From contig NZ_JACARO010000017.1 of assembly GCF_013386585.1 (NCBI RefSeq), positions 62,001-126,000 of the forward strand: a stretch of DNA of 64,000 bases, in the 5' to 3' direction. Below, piece after piece: positions 35,926-44,201 of this stretch. Made by a program: the position numbers and the translations under genes. Origin of the DNA: Pseudomonas sp. P7548 (lineage in GTDB: Bacteria > Pseudomonadota > Gammaproteobacteria > Pseudomonadales > Pseudomonadaceae). Positions within the stretch are counted from its first letter, which is position 1; each line of letters starts with the position of its first letter. Under the pieces are notes generated by a model. That model did no database searches, had not been told where the DNA came from, and saw nothing but the letters and a program-made list of their open reading frames with translations.

Positions 35926-37883
35926 AGTTGATACCGCAAGGTCAGGCTGGCTTGCAGGCGTTGGGCCTGGCGCAGGGATTCACGCAGGATGCGCCGGTCC
36001 AGGTGGTTGAGGCTGTCGGGGTCGACGCGGTTGGAATACGGCTGGTTCTCACGGGTCTGCAACTGATGCTGCTGCATGCGGGTTTGCTGGATGAAGTGAT
36101 ACGCCTCTTCGTACGCTGCGCCGTCCAGGGGCTCGATCACTTCCTTGGCCACCAGCTGGCGCAGGCGTTCCAGCGTGTTGTTGGCGGGAATGCCGTTGGC
36201 CAGGGCCAGCAGGCGCGCACCGTCGACAAAGGGTGTGAGGCCTTGCACCTTGAGGTCCAGGGTGGCTTTCTCACCGCCTTTGCGCGTCAGTACAAACTCA
36301 CGGAAGCGCCCCACGGGCGGGCGATGGCGCAGGGCGTTCTCGGCCAGCATGCGCTGGAACAACCGGTTGTCCGCCACTTGATCAAGAATGCCCTGGCGCA
36401 GTTGCTCGCAGCCGCGCTCATCGCCCCACACCACCCGCAGGTCGAAATAAATGCTCGAGCCCAGCAGGTTCTCCGGCGTGGCCTCGCGAATGAATGCCGC
36501 AAAACGCCGCGCCCATTCTGCCCGCGACAGGCACAGCTCGGGGTTGCCGGCCATGATGTTGCCCTTGCACAGGCTGAACCCGCACAGCGCCAGGCTCTGG
36601 TTGATCTGCTGGGCCAGTGGCAACAGTCGCCCACGGATCGCCGCCGCCTCGGCCGCGTCCTTGGCGTCGAACAGAATGCCGTTGTCCTGGTCGGTGAACA
36701 GCGTCTGCTCACGACGGCCTTCGCTGCCGAAACACAACCAACTGAACGGCACGCCGGGGTCGCCTTTTTCGGCGAGGGTCAACTCGATCACCCGGCACAC
36801 GGTGTGATCGTTGAGCAGCGTAATGATGTGGGTGATCTGGGTTGATGACGCGCCGTGGGCCAGCATGCGCTCGACCAACTGCCCGATCTCACCGCGAATC
36901 GCCACCAGGTTCTCCACCCGGGGCGCATTGCGGATGGTGCGGGCCAGGTGCACCAGGTCGACGCGTTGCAGGGAAAACAGGTCGCGCTCGGACACCACGC
37001 CGCACAAGCGCTGGTCCTTGACCAGGCACACGTGGGCGATATGCCGCTCGGTCATGGCGATCGCGGCGTCGAAGGCGCTGTGGTCCGGTGTTAAAAAGAA
37101 GGGCGCTTGGGTCATATGACCTTCTATGACCTGATTGAAGTCGCTGGTGCCATCGGCCACCACCTGGCGCAGGTCGCGCAGGGTAAAGATGCCCAGAGGC
37201 GTCTTGTGTTCATCGACGATCACGATGCTGCCCACCTGTTGCTCATGCATCAGCGTCACCGCCTCGCGCAGCGGCGTATTCGGGCTGCAGGTGACCGGGT
37301 GGCGCATGGCCAATTCGCCCAGGCGCGTGTTCAGTGAGTATTGGGTGCCGAGGGTCTCCACGGCTTTCTGCTGGACCTGCTGGTTGACCTGGTCGAGCAG
37401 GCTGCTGACGCCGCGCAGGGCAAAGTCACGAAACGGGCTGGAAAGCGCGAACAGCTTGATGAACGCCGGCTTGTTCAGTTGCAGGCAGAAGGTGTCTTCG
37501 GCGGCCTTGTGCTCGGTGCGGGTCGCTCGTTCACCCAGCAAGGCAGCCAGCGGGAAGCACTCGCCGGTGGTGATTTCGAAGGTGGTTTCGGTGGAATCCG
37601 GCCGCTCGCCCACGACGCGGCCCTGCTTGACGATATAGAAGTGTTCCACAGGCCCGCCCGAGGGCTTGAGGATGCTGTCTCCGGGGCCGTAGAAGCGTAA
37701 TTGGCACTGTTCTACCAGGAACGCCAGGTGCGCGTGTTCCATCTGGTTGAACGGTGGGAAGCGTTGCAGGAATTGCAGGGTGCCGTGGATGTTCTGCAAC
37801 ACGGCGGTTTTCCCCGCCTGCGTGAAAGCATCAGCTTTACTCATAACAGTGACCGCAGTTTTTTTGTCGTTATCGTCAGGCAT
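35922..37883 (-). CDS. cNMP-binding/CBS/DUF294 nucleotidyltransferase-like protein
   Basis: This 653-residue signalling protein has an N-terminal cyclic-nucleotide-binding-like domain (about residues 40-150) and a CBS pair (about 195-320). Next is a DUF294 nucleotidyltransferase domain with CFGSEGRREQTLFTDQDNG, followed by its DUF294 C-terminal helical domain. The GS and DxD residues of the transferase fold are present, as in GlnD-like enzymes. The start at 37883 has AGGAG upstream. It is coupled to the DnaQ-like exonuclease gene, a pairing common in pseudomonads and often near acetate/glyoxylate genes. What it modifies is unknown. Confidence 0.88.
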   Translation of the reverse strand: MPDDNDKKTAVTVMSKADAFTQAGKTAVLQNIHGTLQFLQRFPPFNQMEHAHLAFLVEQCQLRFYGPGDSILKPSGGPVEHFYIVKQGRVVGERPDSTETTFEITTGECFPLAALLGERATRTEHKAAEDTFCLQLNKPAFIKLFALSSPFRDFALRGVSSLLDQVNQQVQQKAVETLGTQYSLNTRLGELAMRHPVTCSPNTPLREAVTLMHEQQVGSIVIVDEHKTPLGIFTLRDLRQVVADGTSDFNQVIEGHMTQAPFFLTPDHSAFDAAIAMTERHIAHVCLVKDQRLCGVVSERDLFSLQRVDLVHLARTIRNAPRVENLVAIRGEIGQLVERMLAHGASSTQITHIITLLNDHTVCRVIELTLAEKGDPGVPFSWLCFGSEGRREQTLFTDQDNGILFDAKDAAEAAAIRGRLLPLAQQINQSLALCGFSLCKGNIMAGNPELCLSRAEWARRFAAFIREATPENLLGSSIYFDLRVVWGDERGCEQLRQGILDQVADNRLFQRMLAENALRHRPPVGRFREFVLTRKGGEKATLDLKVQGLTPFVDGARLLALANGIPANNTLERLRQLVAKEVIEPLDGAAYEEAYHFIQQTRMQQHQLQTRENQPYSNRVDPDSLNHLDRRILRESLRQAQRLQASLTLRYQL

Positions 37884-38070
37884 GGTCAACTCCTGCGCAG
37901 CGGGTGCCCATTGGACGTAAGTCTAGGTACTGGTAAAACCACTCACGACTAGGGAAAAACCTTACATGACTATCGTCCAAAACCCGTAGAACGCCCACTA
38001 GGCAAACTTTCCGACGAAGTGCACATTGATCGCCCTTCCGCAGATGTCTGACGAGTGTGCTGGGAGATTG

Positions 38071-38538
38071 ATGAGAACTGCTGAGAACCGTATGTCCGAC
38101 CACGATATTTTGAGTGATGCCGAGCGCGAGGCGCTGAGCGCCGTGATGCTGGAGCCTGATTTACCGCCGCAACGGGTGTTGATTGTCGACGACGACAAGG
38201 ACGCGCGTGAATTGCTGGCGGAAATCCTGGGGCTGGACGGCATTCGCTGCATGACCGCCGACAGCGGCGAGGCGGCGTGGGACTTGCTGAAGTCCAGCAG
38301 CTCCATTGGTTTGCTCATTACTGACCTGCGCATGGCACCCAGCAATGGCTTGGAACTGATCCGACAAGTGCGCGAATCCACACGGGCGGCGTTGCCGATC
38401 ATCATCATGTCGGGTGACGCCGAAGCGCCGGATGTGATCGATGCGATGCATTTGAGCGTGGTGGACTTCTTGCTGAAGCCGATCGATAGCGTGAAGCTGG
38501 CGAAGATGGTGAAGCGGGAATTGGGAATGGCGTCCTGA
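38071..38538 (+). CDS. Stand-alone receiver-domain response regulator
   Basis: This 155-residue protein has a 35-residue hydrophilic N-terminal arm and one receiver domain (VLIVDDDKDARELLAEILGLDG, phospho-acceptor in LLITDLRMAPSNG) with no output domain. I start it at the ATG at 38071, which has GGGAG at ideal distance; the ATG at 38092 is an alternative. It diverges from the DUF294 gene and converges on glcB. The partner kinase is not in the window. Confidence 0.85.
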   Translation: MRTAENRMSDHDILSDAEREALSAVMLEPDLPPQRVLIVDDDKDARELLAEILGLDGIRCMTADSGEAAWDLLKSSSSIGLLITDLRMAPSNGLELIRQVRESTRAALPIIIMSGDAEAPDVIDAMHLSVVDFLLKPIDSVKLAKMVKRELGMAS

Positions 38539-38565
38539 TTTTTTGGTGAAGATGCGGTCCCAAAG

Positions 38566-38599
38566 AAAAAGCCCCGATCTTTCGACCGGGGCTTTTTTC
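38566..38599. terminator. Bidirectional terminator between receiver gene and glcB
   Basis: The stem AAGCCCCG/CGGGGCTT is flanked by an A-run and a T-run, serving both converging genes. Confidence 0.93.
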
Positions 38600-38601
38600 A
38601 T

Positions 38602-40779
38602 TTACAGACCGTTCTTGGCCTTGAACTCCCGGCGCCGACGGTGCAACACCGGCTCGGTGTAGCCGTTGGGTTGCTTGGTGCCTTCAATCACCAACTCCAC
38701 CGCTGCCTGGAACGCGATGTTGCTGTCGAAGTCCGGCGCCAGCGGGCGGTACAGCTTATCCCCGGCATTCTGACGGTCCACCACCGGCGCCATGCGCTTG
38801 AGGCTTTCCAGCACCTGGGCTTCGTTGACGATACCGTGGCGCAGCCAGTTGGCGATGTGCTGGCTGGAGATGCGCAGGGTGGCGCGGTCTTCCATCAGGC
38901 CCACGTCGTTGATGTCCGGCACCTTCGAGCAGCCAACGCCTTGGTCGATCCAGCGCACCACGTAACCCAGGATGCCCTGGGCGTTGTTGTCCAGCTCGTT
39001 GCGGATTTCTTCGTCAGACCAATCGGTGTTGGTGGCCAGAGGAATGGTCAGGATGTCGTCCACCGACGCGCGTTCACGCTTGGCCAGTTCTGCCTGGCGG
39101 GCGAACACATCGACCTTGTGGTAATGCAGTGCGTGCAGCGCAGCCGCCGTCGGCGACGGTACCCAAGCCGTGTTGGCGCCGGCCAATGGGTGGGCGATTT
39201 TCTGTTCGAGCATCGCCGCCATCAGGTCGGGCATGGCCCACATGCCTTTACCGATCTGTGCGCGACCTTGCAGGCCGGTGCTCAGGCCGATGTCGACGTT
39301 CCAGTTTTCGTAGGCGCCGATCCACTTTTCGGCCTTCATGGCGGCTTTGCGCACCATCGCGCCCGCTTCCATGGAGGTGTGGATCTCGTCGCCGGTGCGG
39401 TCGAGGAAGCCGGTGTTGATGAACACCACGCGCTCGCTGGCCGCCTTGATGCAGGCCTTGAGGTTGACCGTGGTACGGCGCTCCTCGTCCATGATCCCGA
39501 CTTTCAGTGTGTTGCGTGGCAGGTTCAGGACGTCTTCGATGCGGCCGAACAGCTCGTTGGTGAACGCGGCTTCTTCCGGGCCGTGCATCTTCGGCTTCAC
39601 GATGTACACCGAACCGGTGTGGCTGTTCTTGCGGCTGCTGGTGCCGTTGAGGCTGTGAATCGCCGCCAGGCTGGTGACCAGGCCGTCGAGAATGCCTTCC
39701 GGCACTTCGTTGCCGTCTTTGTCGAGGATCGCGTCGATGGTCATCAAATGGCCAACGTTGCGCACGAACAACAGCGAACGGCCATGCAAGGTCACGTCCT
39801 GGCCATTCACGCCGGTGTAGACGCGGTCAGGGTTCATGGTGCGGGTGAAGGTCTTGCCGCCCTTGGCCACTTCTTCGGCCAGGTCGCCCTTCATCAGGCC
39901 GAGCCAGTTGCGGTAGATCACGACTTTGTCGTCGGCATCGACGGCGGCCACGGAGTCTTCGCAGTCCATGATGGTGGTCAGCGCGGCTTCCATCAGCACG
40001 TCTTTGACGCCGGCGGCGTCGGTCTGGCCGACCGGGGTGCTGGCGTCGATCTGGATTTCGAAGTGCAGGCCGTTGTGTTTCAGCAGGATCGCAATCGGCT
40101 CTGCCGCAGGGCCCTGGAAACCGATCAACTGCGCATCATCCCGCAGGCCGCTATTGCTGCCGCCCTTGAGGCTGACGATCAGCTTGCCATCAACGATCTT
40201 GTAGCCGGTAGAGTCGACGTGGCTGCCAGCAGTGAGCGGCGCGGCTTCGTCGAGGAAGGCGCGGGCAAAGGCGATCACCTTGTCGCCACGCACTTTGTTG
40301 TAGCCCTGGCCCTTTTCGGCACCATTGGCTTCGCTGATGGCGTCGGTGCCATACAGCGCATCGTACAACGAGCCCCAGCGCGCATTGGAGGCGTTGAGGG
40401 CGAAACGGGCATTCATCACCGGTACGACCAGCTGTGGGCCGGCCATGCGGGCGATTTCGTCATCGACGTTTTGGGTCGTGGCTTGGAAGTCTGCGGCTTC
40501 TGGCAGCAGGTATCCGATGTCTTGCAGGAAGGCTTTGTAGGCCACCGGGTTGTGGGCCTGGCCGGCGTGGGTTTGGTGCCAGGTATCGATCCGCGCTTGG
40601 AAATCGTCGCGTTTGGCGAGTAGGGCTTTGTTCTTCGGTGCCAGGTCGTGGATGACCTTGTCGGCGCCGGCCCAGAACTGCTCGGCGGTGATGCCGGTAC
40701 CGGGAATGGCTTCGTTGTTCACGAAGTCGAACAGGACTTTGGCGACCTGCAGGCCACCGACTTGAACGTGTTCAGTCAT
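38602..40779 (-). CDS. glcB: Malate synthase G
   Basis: Malate synthase G condenses glyoxylate with acetyl-CoA to malate in the glyoxylate shunt. The 725-residue length is typical of the monomeric G form. The start at 40779 (MTEHVQVGG) has GAGGCAAGAG just before it. Family stretches visible include [35 protein letters not shown] and [21 protein letters not shown]. It is transcribed alone. Confidence 0.97.
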   Translation of the reverse strand: MTEHVQVGGLQVAKVLFDFVNNEAIPGTGITAEQFWAGADKVIHDLAPKNKALLAKRDDFQARIDTWHQTHAGQAHNPVAYKAFLQDIGYLLPEAADFQATTQNVDDEIARMAGPQLVVPVMNARFALNASNARWGSLYDALYGTDAISEANGAEKGQGYNKVRGDKVIAFARAFLDEAAPLTAGSHVDSTGYKIVDGKLIVSLKGGSNSGLRDDAQLIGFQGPAAEPIAILLKHNGLHFEIQIDASTPVGQTDAAGVKDVLMEAALTTIMDCEDSVAAVDADDKVVIYRNWLGLMKGDLAEEVAKGGKTFTRTMNPDRVYTGVNGQDVTLHGRSLLFVRNVGHLMTIDAILDKDGNEVPEGILDGLVTSLAAIHSLNGTSSRKNSHTGSVYIVKPKMHGPEEAAFTNELFGRIEDVLNLPRNTLKVGIMDEERRTTVNLKACIKAASERVVFINTGFLDRTGDEIHTSMEAGAMVRKAAMKAEKWIGAYENWNVDIGLSTGLQGRAQIGKGMWAMPDLMAAMLEQKIAHPLAGANTAWVPSPTAAALHALHYHKVDVFARQAELAKRERASVDDILTIPLATNTDWSDEEIRNELDNNAQGILGYVVRWIDQGVGCSKVPDINDVGLMEDRATLRISSQHIANWLRHGIVNEAQVLESLKRMAPVVDRQNAGDKLYRPLAPDFDSNIAFQAAVELVIEGTKQPNGYTEPVLHRRRREFKAKNGL

Positions 40780-41238
40780 CTCTTGCCTCACTCTTCGGAG
40801 CTTATGCGCTTTTCAGCTTTTCAATTTACCAATGAAGCCTCTGGCCATTTAAACCACGAACCCGATCCCCCAGTACATGCCGTTCAGGCGGCTGGGCTGG
40901 CGGGTTATCGCGATGCGTTGGTGCCTTGGCAGACATCGACCTAACGTTATGTAGTGCGCGATTGGGCATACTACATGATGACTTGCGGTTGTGAAAATCA
41001 GACCAAATACGTCGTTTAGCGACCCACCTGTGACATTCGGTCACAGTGGGGAACGGGATGTTCTCAAAAAACTACCGGATTGTTCCAGATAAATATAAAA
41101 ATGGTACACGATTTGTTTTCATGGACCTGTGCGTCCACTTTGTAGGGATAAGGCCCTTGGGCCTTGCGGCGATCATCGGGCCGCTATCGCCGGCAAGCCG
41201 GCGCCTATAGAACAACAATGCCCCTGAGGAATTTCGCC
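40780..41238. promoter_or_regulatory. glcB/gcvR divergent control region with a 19-bp dyad
   Basis: This 459-bp gap between divergent glcB and gcvR carries a perfect CTGTGAC-N5-GTCACAG palindrome at 41028-41046 and, at 41182-41207, half of a TGTAGGAGC-type REP (CTATCGCCGGCAAGCCGGCG). The rest is relatively A/T-rich around 40955-41130, as expected for promoters. I see no gene. Confidence 0.6.
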
Positions 41239-41751
41239 ATGGACCATCTTGTACTCACAATTATCGCCGCCGACAAACCCGGGCTGGTTGAACGCATTGC
41301 GCAAAACATTGCGGCCCAGGGTGGCAATTGGCTGGAAAGCCGCATGGCCCATATGGCCGGGCAGTTTGCCGGGATCTTGCGGGTCAGCGTTCCCACGGAG
41401 AACCGTCAGGCATTGGTGGGCGCGCTGGAAGACTTGTCCACCCATGGCATCCGTGTGCTGGTGGGCGAGGGCAGTAGCGGGCAGGCGTCGGCCTCCAAGT
41501 CGATCATGATGACGCTGGTGGGCAATGACCGTTCGGGCATCGTGCGTGAGATCACTGCGCTGTTGAGCAAGCAGGGCGTGAACCTGGAAAGCCTGAGCAC
41601 CGACGTGCGCCCGGCGCCCATGAGTGGCGACCCGCTGTTTACCGCCGAGGCACTGTTGCAGGTGCCGGCGACGTTATCCCTGGATGACTTGCAGGTGTCC
41701 CTGGAAACCCTGGCGGATGATTTGATGGTGGAGTTGCACAACGAGGAATAA
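41239..41751 (+). CDS. gcvR: Glycine cleavage system regulator GcvR-like (tandem ACT)
   Basis: This 170-residue protein consists of two ACT domains, beginning LVLTIIAADKPGLVERIAQNIA and, after a short linker, MMTLVGNDRSGIVREITALL. E. coli GcvR represses the gcv operon through GcvA when glycine is low; the same role is likely but not proven here. The ATG at 41239 follows GAGGAA. The frame opens earlier through a REP element, which I exclude. Confidence 0.87.
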   Translation: MDHLVLTIIAADKPGLVERIAQNIAAQGGNWLESRMAHMAGQFAGILRVSVPTENRQALVGALEDLSTHGIRVLVGEGSSGQASASKSIMMTLVGNDRSGIVREITALLSKQGVNLESLSTDVRPAPMSGDPLFTAEALLQVPATLSLDDLQVSLETLADDLMVELHNEE

Positions 41752-41790
41752 TCCATCCACAAGGTTATGCATGGAAATCTTGCATGGGCC

Positions 41791-41911
41791 TGTGGATAAC
41801 CTGTAGAGACCCGGCGCCAGCCCATGCCGGCCGGGCTTCTTCGCCCGCTGAGCAAAAAACGAGCAGTTTCAAGGGCTTGTGCACAAATGGCGGGGATCAG
41901 GCTGTGGATAA
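41791..41911 (+). repeat. Second locus of the DnaA-box repeat family
   Basis: Two TGTGGATAA boxes (41791-41799 and 41903-41911) lie in the 223-bp gap between gcvR and rarD. About 59 bp after the first box is GCAAAAAACGAGCAG, matching the motif at the same distance after the box at 6050. This is therefore a dispersed repeat family. Confidence 0.75.
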
Positions 41912-41974
41912 CCTTGGGGTGGATGCCTGCAAGCCACGCCCGCTGTGGCTTGCAGAGGTTTGTACGTTATTTGA

Positions 41975-42859
41975 TCAGCGTTTGCGCACAGTCAGCCACG
42001 CGTCCAGGCTGTAGACCACCAGGCCGGCCCAGATAAAGGCGAAGGCAATCAACGTGCTCGACGCCAGGTGTTCGCCAAACAGCAGCACGGCCTCCAGCAG
42101 TACCAACGTCGGTGCGACGTACTGCAAAAAGCCCAGGGCGGTGTAGGGCAAATGCCGTGCGGCGGCGTTGAAACACACCAGCGGGATCAGCGTCACCGGG
42201 CCTGCGGCCACCAGCCACCAGGCTTCGGAAGTGCTCCAGAACGCGAGTTGTGCGCTGTGTGCGGTGGGGTTGAACAGCAGCCAGGCCACGGCGATCGGCA
42301 CCAGCATCCAGGTTTCCACCACCAGCCCCGGCAGCGCCTTGACCGGTGCCTGTTTGCGGATCAGCCCGTAGAACCCGAACGTCAACGCCAGCACCAGCGA
42401 CACCCAGGGCAGGCTGCCCACCTGCCACACCTGTTGCGCCACGCCCACCGCGGCCAGCCCGACGGCAACCCACTGCAAGCGGCGCAGGCGTTCGCCAAGC
42501 AGCAGCATGCCAAGCAGCACATTCACCAAAGGGTTGATGTAGTAACCCAGGCTCGCTTCCAGCATGCGCCCGCTGTTCACCGACCACACATAGGTCAGCC
42601 AGTTGCCCGCAATCAATGACCCACTGAGCGCCAGGATGGCCAAGCGCTTGGGGTTGTCGAGCAGTTCGCGCAACCAGCCTGGGTGTTTCCATACCAAGAG
42701 CAACAAACCACCGAACAACGCCGACCACAGCACGCGGTGCACGATGATCTCGGCGGCAGGCACACTGGCGATGGCTTTGAAGTAGATCGGGAACAGGCCC
42801 CAAATGACGTAGGCGCTCAGGCCCAGGATGTACCCCTTGCGGGGGTTGGCGGGTTGCAT
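41975..42859 (-). CDS. rarD: RarD-family EamA transporter
   Basis: This 294-residue drug/metabolite transporter has ten predicted membrane segments and the RarD opening KGYILGLSAYVIWGLFPIYF. The name comes from chloramphenicol sensitivity in relatives; the true substrate is unknown. The ATG at 42859 follows AGGA. It is monocistronic, with DnaA-box repeats at its 3' side. Confidence 0.9.
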   Translation of the reverse strand: MQPANPRKGYILGLSAYVIWGLFPIYFKAIASVPAAEIIVHRVLWSALFGGLLLLVWKHPGWLRELLDNPKRLAILALSGSLIAGNWLTYVWSVNSGRMLEASLGYYINPLVNVLLGMLLLGERLRRLQWVAVGLAAVGVAQQVWQVGSLPWVSLVLALTFGFYGLIRKQAPVKALPGLVVETWMLVPIAVAWLLFNPTAHSAQLAFWSTSEAWWLVAAGPVTLIPLVCFNAAARHLPYTALGFLQYVAPTLVLLEAVLLFGEHLASSTLIAFAFIWAGLVVYSLDAWLTVRKR

Positions 42860-42959
42860 TGCAGAATCCTTGCTTAGGCAGCTAACAAAGCGCGATTGTA
42901 AGGATATTTGTCAGGCAATGTGTGCTGAAAAATGGCCCCGACCCTGTTCCCACATCCCC

Positions 42960-43042
42960 TGTAGGAGCTGGCTTGCCGGCGATACGCCAGTGAGGGCGGC
43001 GGTGATCTTGAGGATGCTATCGCCGGCAAGCCGGCTCCTACA
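42960..43042. repeat. REPIN, TGTAGGAGC class
   Basis: TGTAGGAGCTGGCTTGCCGG and the inverse CCGGCAAGCCGGCTCCTACA flank about 43 bp, between rarD and the kinase gene. Confidence 0.88.
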
Positions 43043-43055
43043 GGTCGAGTGTGAG

Positions 43056-44030
43056 TCAGAAGAGTTTGAGGGGCTCTTCGTTGAGGGCCGCCAGTTGCTC
43101 GCGCAAGGCCAGCACCTGATCGCCCCAATAGCGTTCGCTGCCAAACCACGGGAAGCTGTGGGGGAACGCCGGGTCATCCCAGCGCCGTGCCAGCCAGGCG
43201 CTGTAATGCATCAGACGCAGCGCGCGCAGGGGCTCGATCAGGGCCAGTTCACGCGGGTCGAAATCGTGGAACTCCTGGTAACCGTCCATCAATTCCGACA
43301 ACTGCCCCAGGCATTCCTGGCGGTCGCCGGCGAGCATCATCCACAGGTCCTGCACCGCCGGGCCCATGCGGCAGTCGTCGAGGTCGACGATGTGGAACAT
43401 CTCGTCACGGCACATCATGTTGCCGGGGTGGCAGTCGCCGTGCATGCGGATGTTCTTGTGCGGCGTGGCCTTGTACACCTCTTCCACGCGCTTGAGCAGG
43501 TCGCGGGCCACGGACTCGTAGGCCGGCAGCAGGCTCTTGGGGATGAAGTTGCCTTCCAGCAGGGTGGTCAGGGAGTCCTGGCCGAAGTTCTTAACACCCA
43601 GCGCTTCGCGGTGTTCGAACGGACGGGTGGAGCCCACCGCATGCAGGCGCCCGAGCAATTGCCCAAGGCGATACAACTGGTCGAGATTACCTGGCTCCGG
43701 CGCGCGGCCACCACGGCGGGGGAACAGGGTGAAGCGGAAACCCGCGTGTTCGAACAGGCTTTCGCCGTTGTGGATCAGTGGCGCGACCACCGGTACTTCG
43801 CATTCAGCCAGTTCGAAGGTGAAGCGGTGTTCTTCCAGGATCGCTTCGTTGGTCCAGCGCTGAGGCCGGTAGAACTTGGCGATCAGCGGTTCGGAATCTT
43901 CGATGCCCACCTGGTAGACGCGGTTTTCGTAGCTGTTGAGCGCCAGAACGCGCGCGTCGCTGAGAAAGCCGATGCTTTCGACAGCGTCGAGTACCAGGTC
44001 GGGGGTGAGTGTTTCAAACGGGTGGGCCAT
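43056..44030 (-). CDS. srkA: Stress response kinase A (SrkA/YihE family)
   Basis: This 324-residue choline-kinase-like Ser/Thr kinase has the catalytic loop MHGDCHPGNMM and metal-binding IVDLDDCRMG. E. coli SrkA protects against stress-induced cell death. The start at 44030 has AGGAG eight bases upstream. The frame extends upstream through a REPIN but that part is not coding. Confidence 0.92.
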   Translation of the reverse strand: MAHPFETLTPDLVLDAVESIGFLSDARVLALNSYENRVYQVGIEDSEPLIAKFYRPQRWTNEAILEEHRFTFELAECEVPVVAPLIHNGESLFEHAGFRFTLFPRRGGRAPEPGNLDQLYRLGQLLGRLHAVGSTRPFEHREALGVKNFGQDSLTTLLEGNFIPKSLLPAYESVARDLLKRVEEVYKATPHKNIRMHGDCHPGNMMCRDEMFHIVDLDDCRMGPAVQDLWMMLAGDRQECLGQLSELMDGYQEFHDFDPRELALIEPLRALRLMHYSAWLARRWDDPAFPHSFPWFGSERYWGDQVLALREQLAALNEEPLKLF

Positions 44031-44110
44031 GCGAACTCCTGCGCGCAGCAGGGCGCCGCGTCCGGCCGGGTATGGTAACAGCATCGATAGGTGGTGGCTG
44101 TGCGGACGCC

Positions 44111-44192
44111 TTCGCAGGCAAGCCAGCTCCCACATTCGACCGAGTTCCACCTTTGGAATACGGTCGAATGTGGGAGCTGGCTTGCCTGCGAT
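44111..44192. repeat. Inside-out REPIN, GCTGGCTTGCCTGCG class
   Basis: TTCGCAGGCAAGCCAGCTCC is followed by ATTCGACCGAGTTCCA and then the inverse. The central TTCCA/TGGAA and CGACCG/CGGTCG pairs make a nearly full-length hairpin. It lies between srkA and phoX. Confidence 0.9.
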
Positions 44193-44201
44193 GAGGCCCT
44201 A

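Noticed and set aside
38641..40623. A 660-codon plus-strand frame
   Set aside because: It is antisense to glcB, a certain gene.
41028..41046. Vfr/CRP site before glcB
   Set aside because: The half sites match, but the spacer between TGTGA and TCACA is 7 bases instead of 6.
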